Assembly (NCBI GenBank): GCA_951799405.1
Contig: OX637339.1
Location: 9,858,001 to 9,922,000, forward strand
Source of the DNA: Agapetus fuscipes
Taxonomy: Eukaryota > Arthropoda > Insecta > Trichoptera > Glossosomatidae
Reading direction: 5' to 3'
Length of the DNA stretch: 64,000 bases
Positions 54,701-63,394 of this stretch are shown one piece after another. Each line of letters begins with the position of its first letter. Positions within the stretch are counted from its first letter, which is position 1. The notes beneath the pieces are model-generated. The model saw only the letters and a program-made list of their open reading frames with translations, did not search any database and was not told the origin of the DNA. A program made the translations under genes and the position numbers.

Positions 54701-56035
54701 TTCTCTTTGGATCCCATCATACATCTGTAAAAGAGAGAAATTTGAGCAATAAGTATCGTATTTGTCTAACTGAAATTGTAAAAAAATGAAGAGTATAAAT
54801 GAAAATTATAGCGCCGCTGAAGAACGTTTGGCAGAATGTGAGAGAAAAAAGGACTTATTAAGAGTTTTTTTCTAAGTTGCTTAAAATGATCTCTCCTGAT
54901 AAAAAGTATGTAGTTTCCATTTTCTTATCCATTGTACTGTAACTTAAAATAATAAACTTCAGAGGTCAAAAAAAATGAATGCCAGTAATAGGGACATAAC
55001 AGGTTTCAGCCTGCACCTATCATGGGCACCTCTGCCAGTAATTGGGACAAAAGAGATTTTGGTGTCCCTAATACTGGCATTTATTTTAAAAAAATAGTAA
55101 AAATGAGGTTATGCCAATGACAACAATGTTTCTATCTAGAGAAAGCCTTCACAAAACCACTGATATAATCAGAAACCATTCAAACTTAAAAGTAAAGTAG
55201 AAAAAAAAAACAAAATGCTCACCTTGTTCCTTATCGAAATCAGTAAGAAATCCCGCCAAATGCACCTTGCTGGGTAGGTGCTCACTTTGACTTTTTTTTT
55301 TGTGTCCAAAGCTGCCACCTATAGGTACACTTGAAACTAGAAACACAGTTTGGACAACCTATGAAATATTTATTCCACATTTTTTCTTAACTTTCCCTGC
55401 CTTTGAAGCCTTATTATAAGTTAAAAACTGAAAAAGTGCCAATAATTGGGACACTGCCAGTAATTGGGACATCCACCTTAGGTACCTTATAAATAAATTA
55501 TTCTTGTATATATATATATTCATACAACCAATAACAGCAATCGAGGATTTTCTTAAAAAATTAAATAAATATATGAAATGAAAAAAAAACAATCTCAATG
55601 TTTTAATATGCTTACCTCATTTTTGAAAAAATATCCTAGTTTTCCGTCATTGGTTGTACGAGACTCATTTATGGATACTAGCAAGAATAAAATTGAAAAT
55701 TTGGTTACAGGGTGCAATGATCTCTCCTTGAAATTATTACAAGAAAACTTGATAATGTCGCGGTTCCATCAAAACAAACATAGCCTACAATAAGGTTAGA
55801 AATATTTATGTTTATTCTGATGAAAATTTAGAGACAAAGCGTTGGGGATTGATCTGGGGGTAAATAATAATATAATAGGGGTATTTGACGAGTCAAGGTC
55901 AAGCCTGTTTACCTCTTGAAAAAAGGGATCTCTTTGTTCCAGGCAGGAGAGCTGCAGGTCCTCAGTCTTCAGGCCCACAAGGGCTCCGTTTACTTCACTG
56001 ATCGACACATTTAAGCATTTGCACGTAATCAGCAT
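39650..56035 (-). CDS. PRAS40/AKT1S1 (Lobe) ortholog, TORC1 inhibitor (7 exons, 382 aa)
   Basis: Minus-strand exons are 56035-55913, 51288-51121, 44152-43857, 42773-42611, 41827-41689, 40410-40259 and 39757-39650. Lengths 123, 168, 296, 163, 139, 152 and 108 give a continuous 382-residue frame. The C-terminal third is diagnostic: an acidic stretch (about 270-297), AKSLPVNVP (324-332, equal to the human KSLPVS block) and DIAASIQAL ... VFGDLPRPRFST, whose RPRFST matches the Akt site RxRxxT (human Thr246; here Thr380). The family binds raptor and restrains TORC1 until Akt phosphorylates it. The N-terminal half has paired cysteines (CKC near 5-7, CLVC near 72-75) and a helical, charged exon 3. 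The protein is longer than human PRAS40 (256) and ends two residues after the Akt threonine, earlier than the human protein. In flies the gene is called Lobe. The assignment of exons 1-4 rests on phase and order. Confidence 0.87.
40070..40146 (-). mobile_element. SINE-2 head fragment
   Basis: ccaccaactgagctatcgac; tRNA-like head only. Confidence 0.65.
40259..40410 (-). CDS. PRAS40 exon 6, KSLPVNVP block
   Basis: Acceptor TACATTGCAG completes Asp297. Codes a Gly/Ala-rich run and AALAKSLPVNVPAFAQFV, the mTORC1-related block conserved from flies to humans. Donor GTATGG, phase 0. Confidence 0.92.
40497..40670. repeat. MITE-like repeat, relative of 11715-11935
   Basis: Inverted ends around ctagacacattctgcccggt and gagcagaatgcctctagttt, no tandem expansion. 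Confidence 0.6.
40685..40850 (-). repeat. Two adjacent hammerhead-like relics, family 2
   Basis: Minus strand at 40835-40800: CTTGATGTCGTTGGCTACTA then CCCAATCAAAACC; and at 40715-40688 a more decayed copy. Both end in the shared ggcac/gacacc context of the 31.6-kb copy. Confidence 0.4.
41051..41480 (-). repeat. RTE fragment and tail, minus
   Basis: ctaatctaatctaagttgca (tail end) to cctataagtcaagg, then the reverse complement of the last RT codons near 41400-41465 (ccgccatttctttctgtcct). Confidence 0.82.
41490..41670 (+). pseudogene. Second RTE-like C-terminal fragment
   Basis: IWEWTDIESVKELFRSAIQG in one frame, followed by an agaagaagaaa-type tail 20 bases from the PRAS40 exon 5 donor. 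Confidence 0.55.
41689..41827 (-). CDS. PRAS40 exon 5, acidic region
   Basis: Acceptor TGCACTTTCAG; codes SLVTEGTYKEDSLDSEGIFD and a run of Asp/Ser ending GYDSDTD. It corresponds to the acidic middle of PRAS40. Donor GTAACA leaves G. Confidence 0.85.
42611..42773 (-). CDS. PRAS40 exon 4, low-complexity linker
   Basis: Acceptor TTTTTTAAAG is weak but T-rich. The exon completes Met196 and codes 54 residues rich in Ser, Asn, Thr and Lys (LLNAAEKAGVGLTNSSNTKS onward). Donor GTAATC, phase 0. Only this frame is open across the whole exon. Confidence 0.7.
42840..43500. repeat. Possible inverted element in PRAS40 intron 3
   Basis: gcggagccgctgagagaatg (42832-42851) and cattctctcagcggctccac (43271-43290) are inverted, enclosing the 43.15-kb hammerhead-like relic; about 460 bp. 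Confidence 0.6.
43148..43196 (-). repeat. Hammerhead ribozyme-like relic
   Basis: Minus: TACCTAATGATGACCTTCT then AGGTCGAAAACGTTCGTA. GACC/AGGTC form stem II, AACGTT is a self-complementary stem III, TAC/GTA stem I; the core reads CTAATGA where CTGATGA is needed. Confidence 0.55.
43857..44152 (-). CDS. PRAS40 exon 3, helical charged region
   Basis: Acceptor TTTTCATTTCAG; codes TSEEAIASLKKSENYSPAFQ, then a proline-rich turn and a long charged helix (VEEAVRIFREKKSQEFEEF). Donor GTAAGC leaves AT, completed to ATG by exon 4. Confidence 0.85.
44277..44410. repeat. Repeat A fragment
   Basis: gccaggttgctaggaaaaag and gtggagtttgcccgccaaga; 125 bases upstream (transcript sense) of PRAS40 exon 3. Confidence 0.55.
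44632..44715 (-). mobile_element. SINE-1 3' fragment
   Basis: gatgagcgctgtttttgtgt and cacctcaatagccctcttcg. Confidence 0.65.
44957..46115 (+). mobile_element. PIF/Harbinger-like element, internally deleted, 1.16 kb
   Basis: 24-bp perfect terminal inverted repeats beginning CCCCCGTATTCACGATCAAA; flanks TAA and TGA suggest a 3-bp duplication with one change. A plus-strand frame (45316-45537) has VPRKYIRDGKDPFTYYEEEE then FRRRF, the N-terminal pattern of Harbinger transposases; similarity continues after a frameshift near 45540. The catalytic domain is missing. A motif agcgcttaagcgct-like recurs at both ends. Confidence 0.82.
46166..48424 (+). repeat. RTE 3'-tail copy split by a piggyBac element
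   Basis: Tail from gtcggttggtatgaggctga to 46368, resuming at 48371 with ttaacatatctttgcagcta and a (gattatagata)n end at 48391-48424. Confidence 0.82.
46369..48370 (+). mobile_element. piggyBac-like element, decayed, 2.0 kb
   Basis: TTAA at 46365-46368 and 48371-48374; ends CCCTACACTGCA and its complement. Plus-strand remnants: DSDDEWLPPRTP near 46890, FFNDDLIDRIVSESN near 47310, and VEEFNKHMSGGSLMDCLMEC with RTKKWYMRVF near 47510-47610, the last being the piggyBac C-terminal block. Frames are broken and the DDE core is largely deleted. An internal palindrome acatatttgtaaca occurs near both ends. Confidence 0.83.
48495..48575 (-). mobile_element. SINE-1 head fragment
   Basis: ccaggaatccaaccgactac to caagaccatggacttg. 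Confidence 0.5.
48880..49125 (-). repeat. RTE 3'-tail copy, minus
   Basis: Starts with three ctaat units, reverse complement of the (ttagat)n end, and stops at ataccaacca; well preserved. Confidence 0.82.
49418..50471 (+). mobile_element. hAT element, internally deleted, 1.05 kb
   Basis: 17-bp perfect ends TAGGGAATGCAATCTCG, 8-bp duplication GTTATGAC (49410-49417, 50472-50479). A plus-strand frame (to 49901) has PTSVEAERAFSAAGYLACKI and RLSDETLDMLCFLRSHF, the hAT dimerisation region with its own stop. Downstream, 50000-50300 is five decayed tandem units (about 70 bp) containing actgcagaaggctgattt. Ends are rich in ctcgcgagat. Confidence 0.92.
50583..50860 (-). repeat. RTE 3'-tail copy, minus
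   Basis: ctaatctaaatctaagctgc to cctataagtcaagg. Confidence 0.82.
50953..51052. repeat. Direct repeat, copy 1, flanking PRAS40 exon 2
   Basis: tgtgtctgaaaagatcctta to cctcagagggattgtctttg; matches 51634-51728 in the same orientation, with scattered differences. Confidence 0.85.
51121..51288 (-). CDS. PRAS40 exon 2, Cys-pair domain
   Basis: Acceptor CGTTCACAG; codes 56 residues with HVAVRCSGLLQARVVGAW and CLVCHAHTHA; donor GTATGC, phase 0. GC-rich against AT-rich flanks. The exon is flanked by a pair of roughly 95-bp direct repeats. Confidence 0.82.
51540..51728 (-). repeat. Penelope-like relic with hammerhead-like core
   Basis: Minus near 51632-51595: CACCTGATGATGCGAACGGA then TGTTTGCAAAACTGGT. 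CTGATGA is intact, GCGAAC/GTTTGC pair, and AAAAC stands for GAAAC. The left half is followed by a 95-base stretch repeated at 50953-51052. Confidence 0.5.
51634..51728. repeat. Direct repeat, copy 2, flanking PRAS40 exon 2
   Basis: Same sequence on the other side of exon 2 (51121-51288), about 680 bases from copy 1. Confidence 0.85.
51905..52130 (-). mobile_element. SINE-2 copy, adjacent to another
   Basis: gagggttggacttatgccaa to gttatcgaccggacc; B box complement gggattcgaaccc at 52055-52067. Confidence 0.78.
52420..52515. repeat. Repeat A fragment
   Basis: tgtgacatcacacggccaag followed by ctagggaaaaggcaaataaa. Confidence 0.5.
52597..52832 (-). mobile_element. SINE-1 copy in PRAS40 intron 1
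   Basis: atcatttctttggagagcac end, short body, head gttagccactagaattcgga; lies 120 bases from the CR1/L2-like LINE end. Confidence 0.75.
52951..53345 (+). mobile_element. CR1/L2-like LINE 3' end with RT C-terminus
   Basis: The frame has LHWLRFSERVVYRV, YKAVNGMAPSYLSDM, GDRAFQFAGPMEWNRLP and FKGTLKTHLYKKSYP then TGA at 53285-53287. This is the classic C-terminal signature of CR1/L2-type elements. The 3' UTR (gagagggcccttgaggtgt...aaaaacggcgctc) matches the 3' end of the tRNA-derived SINE called SINE-1 here. A pogo-type element is inserted in its tail at a TA. Confidence 0.83.
53346..55478 (-). mobile_element. pogo/Tigger-like element, 2.13 kb
   Basis: 25-bp terminal inverted repeats, one mismatch (AGGTGGATGTCCCAATTATT start), TA on both sides (53344-53345, 55479-55480). 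Minus-strand transposase remains: RWHAEIHKYLQ near 54570, PERIFNVDEAAFFLSLKGD near 54410, FYPNATHIIQPMDVAVF near 54340, and GFRKYGLFPWNVNAIDFSK near 54140, in order and with frame breaks. Both ends hold several gtcccaattattggca copies. Confidence 0.88.
53969..54720 (-). pseudogene. pogo/Tigger-like DDE transposase, fragmentary
   Basis: The frame 54295-53969 holds the C-terminal GLFPWN...DFSK block. Upstream segments in shifted frames hold NVDE (a catalytic Asp of DDE enzymes) and HIIQPMDVAVF (the block around the second or third acidic residue). The DNA-binding N-terminus is absent. Confidence 0.78.
55913..56035 (-). CDS. PRAS40 exon 1 (probable start)
   Basis: ATG at 56035-56033, then LITCKCLNVSISEVNGALVG and LEQRDPFFQE; donor GTAAAC, phase 0. 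The Cys-x-Cys pair could bind metal with the pair in exon 2. The frame is also open upstream of the ATG for a short way, so a longer start cannot be excluded. Confidence 0.78.
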
Positions 56036-56059
56036 AATGTCGACTTTAATCCGACTCCA

Positions 56060-57920
56060 CGCAATCTTAAAATAAACACAAACTTATTAAACACTCCGTG
56101 TTTAAAATCGGACGTCGGGAGTAGAGAGTTGGAAATGGCTGACAAAAATATAAGCAAATATACAAGTTTTTTTTATTGCATTTGAAACAAGTCTGACAGC
56201 TGCTCGCCTGACAGATTAATGCTGTAAAAAATAACACGTTTCCCTACAACTAAGGTAAAATTTTTATGAGTATAAGTACATTATTATTTATAATGATTCA
56301 TGAATCTTCAATAAAATAATAGGGGATACAATACTATATTACAAGTAGCAAATCAGATTTTGTTATTGTTTGCTTAGAACCAACAACACCTAGTCGTTGA
56401 TCTTATCTCGCTGAGAAAATCTTCTTATTTAAATTGAAATGATAAACTGACACATAAGATTCACATGAAATGCATGCTCACAAGTAGGCACGAGTAAGTT
56501 TGCGCTTACCTATGGCGCTTACACATTTAATTTTGACACATTTAATAAATAATAATAATAACAGGCTGATTTATTTTAAATTACACATGATAAGAGAGCG
56601 CCGTTTTTGTGTGTGTCACACCTCAAGGGCCCTCTCCGATCATGGATAAGACTTTCTAAACAAGTGTGCCTTGATTTTATTTAATGAATTTAATTGACCA
56701 TAAGCCCTAAAATAAAAACTTATAAACAAAAATTATCGATCCTCAAAAACGGAAAAAAGCAAAATCAATACTTAACAATCGTATCATAATAAATCAAGAA
56801 CTTGGTTAATCGAGCTTTTGAAGGTTGTATGATTTTATGTTCTAGGATAATATGGGGAAATTGTATAGAATTCACTTTCACCTGTCGGGTGCTTTTCATA
56901 TCGGTATTTTTTTTTCACATTCAGGTACACTGTGTACAGCTGATTGTCAATACATGCATATTACGCACATTTTCTCAATAGCTGCATCTCTGTTTCTCTC
57001 ACACTACTGGTATTAAGATGAGTGAAACACAAACTTTACATAATACAATATATTATGTTAAAAGTTACACCGTGCTATTTTTGATGTCTCGCTCTTTCAC
57101 ATTGAAATTACATTTTCTTTTCACGATTTGGCAGCTGCTCGTAGGCATGTACTTCCAAGTATAATATTTTTGCGCAAAATTAAGATATTTTCATTCGACT
57201 AATGTTTTTTCAGTTTTAAAATCAAAAATAATTTAAAGTAAATATGTCATTAATAAATATCGATGAAAATATACCTATTATTTATTTTGTTGCGCAATAT
57301 GAAGTGCCTTCTAGCAACACTTTAATTTGACGGTAACAAGAAGTTATCGAGTAATCGAGTATTATCAGTGTAGATTCCAAATTTTGTATGAAAATTATAT
57401 AGCGCCTCTATAACTTTCCACACAAAATTGGCTAACTTATTATTACTTTTTTGCGTCGTAAAAGCTTTGATCACTACACTACGTGTATACTCGCAAACTT
57501 GACATTTGTATCATATCCGTTTTAGAACTAAAAAAAAATACAATTAAATTTGACTTATGCAGTATGAAGCGGCAAATACAAATTTTCCAGAAATGAACAT
57601 TATTTTATTATTATTATTGTAATCTTTTGCGATATTTTTTCTAACAATTTTCGTCTTCTTTTTGTGTTACTTCTATCGAATGACGATCACAGTAGCAACT
57701 TAATTTTAGATGCTACAGCTTTAAAACAAACAATATACCTATTGGCATAGAATCTTCTCGTCGGGTAAACGTCACAGATTTTATAGTAACCTTTCCAACC
57801 AAAAACCAAATATTATTTCATATTTTCCCTAGCAAACCAAGCTGAGCTGTTATGCTACAATGTTATTTGTGCGAACTTGATTTCGCTTCAATTTGTGTAA
57901 TCTTTAATCTTGAATGAGGT
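56060..57920. other. Upstream of PRAS40, no gene seen
   Basis: Would contain the PRAS40 promoter; a partial CR1 end is at 56.6 kb. The rest is AT-rich and unrecognised. Confidence 0.45.
56570..56640 (-). mobile_element. CR1/SINE-1 type 3' end fragment
   Basis: gagcgccgtttttgtgtgtg then cacctcaagggccctctccg; no tRNA head, so it may come from the LINE. Confidence 0.65.
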
Positions 57921-57924
57921 AGGA

Positions 57925-58310
57925 GCATTTTTGAATTTGGAATTTTTTTCTCAGCGAGCAAAAGTCAGTCTTTTATGGGACTGCCGTTCTTAGCACCCAC
58001 TACAAAATATTTGTTTGCCTTTTCCCTAGCAGCCCGGCCGGGTCTATAATCTATAATCTAAGTTGCAAGGATATATTCATTCAAAGCTCTCAGATGTATG
58101 CCCACAAACAAACACGTGTAGTTCGCGCTTACAAATGCTGATTGTGTACTTACAAATAAAATCCAAACCTCAAATGAACATAAGCCCTGCAACTCTTGCC
58201 GACATTCCCTGAAACAGGGGTGACATTGGCAAAGTGAACCATTTTTTACAGTATGGGTGACGACACAATATTCCAATTCACATGCGGACCTCGGTATTTT
58301 ATCATTTTTC
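57925..58310. repeat. Repeat A copy interrupted by an RTE tail
   Basis: ttctcagcgagcaaaagtca to ccctagcagcccggccgggt, then the RTE tail, then tgacgacacaatattccaat and cacatgcggacct. Confidence 0.7.
58038..58257 (-). repeat. RTE 3'-tail copy, minus, inside repeat A
   Basis: Tail end ctataatctataatctaagt; interrupts a repeat A copy, whose sequence resumes at tgacgacacaatattc. Confidence 0.82.
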
Positions 58311-58339
58311 TCATGTAGGTAATAATAATTTTCATTTTT

Positions 58340-58668
58340 TTTTTTTTTTAAGAAATCCTGTGCGGGAGACTCCCTAGATTCTAAAGACTCTAGGGGTCTA
58401 TGACACTTGTTGTAGTGCCGCAGAGGTGTACGAGCTTGGTCGTCGCTACAAAGCGCCAATACTCAAGCAAGACCCAGTTGCTGTGAGGCTGGATGGACCT
58501 TTGGTGACCGGTCATTGGTAAAGGCTTATGAATTTTTCAACCCAGCGAAGAGCATATTCGAAATATAAATGGTATATTTCTGTGCTCCGCCGGGATCCCA
58601 ATCCACAACCTTCCATTTACGAGTCCGAAGTGTTGCCACTACGGACTACGGACCGGTCCAAGATGTAC
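58340..58668 (-). mobile_element. SINE-1 variant with a poly(A)-type tail
   Basis: Head and body match SINE-1, but after gcgacgaccaagctcgtaca the 3' part is unrelated to CR1 (reverse complement of ctgtgcgggagactccctag) and ends in poly(A), seen here as a T run at 58338-58350. Confidence 0.82.
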
Positions 58669-59121
58669 CTGAGCGGTTACCCATCCAAGCGCTGACCACG
58701 CCCAATGTTGCTTCTATCATTCAATATGAAATATTTTTGTTTGTAGGTAGTTATCTATTTATAATGAAATGTAAAATATCAAATGAGCTGATTTTCAAAA
58801 ATATATTTTTCAAATAAAATTACAGTGTGACGTAATCATCGAGATATGTTGTAATAGTTTCAAAGTATTTATAAATTGTAATTTTATTTTGATCAATTAA
58901 GTAATTTATTTTATTGAAATTTGAGAAAGAAAATTTCATCATACATTTCACGTCAACATAATAGCAAAATAAATAACTTTTATGTTAATCTATGCATTTT
59001 CAATTATGTGCAATTGGCACCCCTGTTTCAGGAAATATCGGCAAAAGTTGCAGCTTATGCTTTTTGAGTTTTGGGTTGTATGCTGAAAATTCAGATGTTT
59101 AAGCGTGAACCTATGAATTCG

Positions 59122-61390
59122 AATTAAAATAGTTATTTTTCTACTCCCATTTGGTAATTTACTAATTACAAAACGGCTAACGCAATCACAATGCCATACA
59201 TTTCTACACCCGTTGCATAATGTTACATTATGCAACCGGTAACCGTGTTAAAATGAACATGTACGCATGCGCATTGTCAGAATTGGAACCATTTTTTAAT
59301 TTCAAATGTCAACCTTGTATGGGGGTATGAAGACCTGTCAATCCAAGATGGCCGCAAGCGATCAGCTGATTAGGCTTCATACAATATTAGTGATATTCGG
59401 TAGGTAGGAATTACCGTGGTGATGAGACTTTCAGCCCTGTTCAGATGAAAATAAATAAGTATATTTTATGTGTAGAGTCAAATAAAAATTGTTAATAGTG
59501 CTAAAATTTATCGAATTTATTTATCGGATTGCTCCAAATAAAGCTTTCCTTTTTTCAATGGAAAATAAAAGGCTTGAAAGGAAAACAATACAAAAAATTT
59601 CACCGCAAAAAATAAACAAACTCAAAAAGTTACTTGGTTAATAGGTGAGTATGAGGTTGATCACCTATGCTGTACAAATTTGGTTCACCTGCCAATACAA
59701 CTGCAGGGCAAATGTTTATTTGAGTTTTGGGTTTGAATGTTTAAGCTTATATGCAGGATGTAAAAGCGCGACCTTATACATATGTGTCGGCTTGTGGGCA
59801 TGAATTCAATATGAAACCTAAATATAATTTATTTTTCAACTTAGGTTAGATTAGATAATCGAAGGGAATGATAAATCACACGTTTTGACAAAGGTAAGGT
59901 TTTAATTACTTCAAATGGACGAGTACATTATAATGACTATTATTCACTATTTTGTTAATTCTCTCATGGTCGTAGAAAAAGTATTGTATGCCACTGCACG
60001 TAATTAGTCTTTGTAACACTCGTGCTTTCTATTGTGCCATTCATGGCTGCGCCTCATGGCACAAACTAGCACTCGTGTTAAAAAGACTATCATTACTTGG
60101 CAGTGGCATAAATAACTATTATGCCACTGCCAGAAAATAGAAATAAAAAGATATAGAAAGCACGAGTGTTACAAAGACTAATTACGTGCAGTGGCATACA
60201 ATACTTTTTCTACGACCATGAGAGAATTAACAACGCAACTCAACGCAACTAAGCTACACATATAGTGTAACTTCTTGCCGCGTTATCCCGAAGGGGTCGC
60301 ATGTGGCGAGTTGAACCTATTATTTTTACAGGTAAGGGGGCCGGCCTTACGCCAACCACTTCAGTTGAAGTGGGAATTTCCCAGCTCCCGAGGGGGCTGG
60401 TACTCATTTCTTGTAAAGGCTGAGTAAGCCTCGCCGGTATTTATATTATGGGGTTTGAAATACACACCGAAATTGGAAATCATTTCTGACACCCTCCTCG
60501 GTGGGATTCGAACCCGAGCTCACGGGGTACAATGCAAGCACTCTACCAACTGAGCTATCGACCGGACTAACAAAAAATAGTGAATAATAGTCATTATAAT
60601 GTACTCGTCCATTTGAAGTAATTAAAACCTTACCTTTGTCAAAACGTGTGATTTATCATTCCCTTCGATTATCTAATCTAACCTAAGTTGTAAAAATAAA
60701 TTATATTTAGGTTTCATATTGAATTCATGCCCACAAGCCGACACATATGTATAAGGTCGCGCTTTTACATCCTGCATATAAGCTTAAACATTCAAACCCA
60801 AAACTCAAATAAACATATGCCCTGCAGTTGTATTGGCAGGTGAACCAAATTTGTACAGCATAGGTGATCAACCTCATACTCACCTATAAACCAAGTAACT
60901 TTTTGAGTTTGTTTATTTTTTGCGGTGAAATTTTTTGTATTGTTTTCTTTCAAGCCTTTATTTTCCATTGAAAAAAGGAAAGCTTTATTTGGAGCAATCC
61001 GATAAATAAATTCGATAAATTTTAGCACTATTAACAATTTTTATTTGACTCTACACATAAAATATACTTATTTATTTTCACTGAACAGGGCTGAAAGTCT
61101 CATCACCACGGTAATTCCTACCTACCGAATATCACTAATATTGTATGAAGCCTAATCAGCTGATCGCTTGCGGCCATCTTGATTGACAGGTCTTCATACC
61201 CCCATACAAGGTTGACATTTGAAATTAAAAAATGGTTCCAATTCTGACAATGCGCATGCGCACATGTTCATTTTAACACGGTTACCGGTTGCATAATGTA
61301 ACATTATGCAACGGGTGTAGAAATGTATGGCATTGTGATTGCGTTAGCCGTTTTGTAATTAGTAAATTACCAAATGGGAGTAGAAAAAAT
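59122..61390. repeat. 2.2-kb near-perfect palindrome
   Basis: Left arm 59122-60031 and right arm 60154-61390 are reverse complements with few differences; spacer 60032-60153. The arms include copies of the GGGCTGGAAG MITE, an RTE tail (59643-59860 and 60668-60895) and a capped sequence cacccgttgcataatgttac. The right arm is longer by one SINE-2. Confidence 0.93.
60234..60568 (-). mobile_element. SINE-2 copy inserted in the right palindrome arm
   Basis: acgcaactcaacgcaactaa to gctatcgaccggac; taacaa on both sides is a likely short target duplication. Absent from the left arm. Confidence 0.85.
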
Positions 61391-62550
61391 ACTTTTAAAA
61401 TCATTTTGTGACATTATATCATACAAAAAAGGTTTTAAAATATTTTATATTGTTTTGAAAGTACTATACAGGCAGATTTAATGGATCGACTTCTTAGAGG
61501 TTTTTCTTAATATTTACAAACTAGACTACTTGTTGATCCGCGGGGATATTTTATTTCCTTATTTCATCCCTACTCTCCAGGTAAGACAGCTGCTGTTACC
61601 GTCGAGCAAACTTGATGACTTGCCGACTCCCTCTAACAGTTAGCTGTTAGACGGTCTCTAAACGTTGAAATTTCAAATGAAAAAAAGATTTACACAGTAG
61701 CTGATCAACATGGAAAATATTGGAGGAGGCCTACGTCCAGGAGTGGACTGAGAAAGGTCAAAGAAGAAGAAGAAAAAAGTAAGAATGACCGTGCATTTTC
61801 TCTGATACGACCACTGTTGCTATCATTATTGCAAAGGTCATCATTGGGGCAAGATGTAACTTTTTGATGGGTAGGTATAGGTACCTACTTAAATTTGAAA
61901 AAATTATAAAATACTTTTTTTATTTTTAAATGTTCGAATATCATTTGTTTCGCCTATGTTTCAATTCGACCTCACAAAGGATTAACAAGACAAACTATGT
62001 TTTTATGTTAATTAACTGCCATTTTTTTCTTCGAAGAAAGTAATTAATTAGTATTTTAGTTTTAAGGTTAACGCGCAATTCCAGAATGAACCGCATTGTG
62101 ACGCCGCAACCGCTCAGACCTCACGTGGCCATTTTTATTGAATATTATTTAAATAAGACATTGTTTGGATTTCAGTATAACGTATAGTCTTGGCCGACGT
62201 TTGATTTTGCACCTACCTGAAACGTAATTTATTTAATTTTACGTAAAATCGTTCACCCCTGACCTAGACGATGAGAAAACTTCGCTTACCCATAGATATG
62301 CATTGCAATTTTCTCTTTCATTCCTGATATCATTAATTAATATTCTTCAGCAGCTAAGTCGTATTTAACCTTGTAGATTGATACATAAATTGCTCCCATT
62401 ATGAGCATTTGCTTACCTGTATAATTTTTAGCAATGTTGATAGTCTTTCTTACAAGAAGGTAGTACCTACTTAAGTACTTCCACCTCAGCTGTGGTGTTA
62501 GGGGATGACGGTTATATTACCTTTGTTTTAGTTGGTAGGTAGGTACCTAC
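61391..62550. other. Flank of the palindrome, nothing recognised except an RTE-like tail
   Basis: AT-rich with short repeated ggtaggtacctac-like strings near 61870 and 62530. Confidence 0.45.
61710..61780 (+). repeat. Tail of another RTE-like LINE
   Basis: gaggcctacgtccaggagtg ... aaagaagaagaagaaaaaag reads EAYVQEWTEKGQRRRRK, a known RTE-type end. Confidence 0.55.
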
Positions 62551-62551
62551 C

Positions 62552-62882
62552 TACTTTTTTTTTTTTTTTTAAGAAATCCTGTGCGGGAGACTCCCTAGGT
62601 TCTAAAGACTCTAGGGGTCTATGACACTTGTTGTAGTGCCGCAGAGGTGTACGAGCTTGGTCGTCGCTACAAAGCGCCAATACTCAAGCAAGACCCAGTT
62701 GCTGTGAGGCTGGATGGACCTTTGGTGACCGGTCATTGGTAAAGGCTTATGAATTTTTCAACCCAGCGAAGAGCATATTCGAATATAAATGGTATATTTT
62801 TGTGCTCCGCCGGGATCCGAATCCACAACCTTCCATTTACGAGTTCGAAGTGTTGCCACTACGGACTACGGACCGGTCCAAG
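62552..62882 (-). mobile_element. SINE-1 variant with a poly(A)-type tail, second copy
   Basis: About 97 percent like the 58340 copy by eye, including the alternative tail and T run (62556-62571). Confidence 0.85.
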
Positions 62883-63097
62883 ACTTACATGATAAGGCGC
62901 AATTTTTTATTTTAAAAATGCCATCTCTTTATCAGATTATTGAAGGCATGAGCTATACAACGGCAAGTATAGGTAAACTATCATTCCCACAAGAAAATCA
63001 TATGGAGAGACGAAGAATTTTTACATTTTTTGTGGTCCCTTATTTTTATCGTGAAGTTCTTATTATTTCTCATATTTTATACCTACGCAAAAACCGC

Positions 63098-63200
63098 AAC
63101 TAACTACACATATAGTGCAACTTCTTGCTGCGTTGTCTCCAGAGGGGTCGTATGTGGTGAATGTAAGCTATCTATATTTTCAGAGAAAGGTACCACTTCA
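63098..63200 (-). mobile_element. SINE-2 3' fragment
   Basis: ctacacatatagtgcaactt and gaggggtcgtatgtggtgaa. Confidence 0.65.
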
Positions 63201-63394
63201 GTTAAAAAGAGTAATAACAGTTAACAGTATATATGTGCGAGGTACATTTTTAGACGACTTTCCTCTAATTTTCGAAGCGTACTATGGATAAAGAAATTCG
63301 AAAACGATTCTTCTCAGGGTGGTACTTATTTGGCCATTCATACTGTAGAAAAAGTGCACAAAGGGTTCCAATCATAATCTTCATCATCAATGAC

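Noticed and set aside
61251..61262. Second NRF-1-like GCGCATGCGC near 61.25 kb
   Set aside because: It lies within a palindrome arm made of repeats, differs in the left arm, and has no gene beside it.
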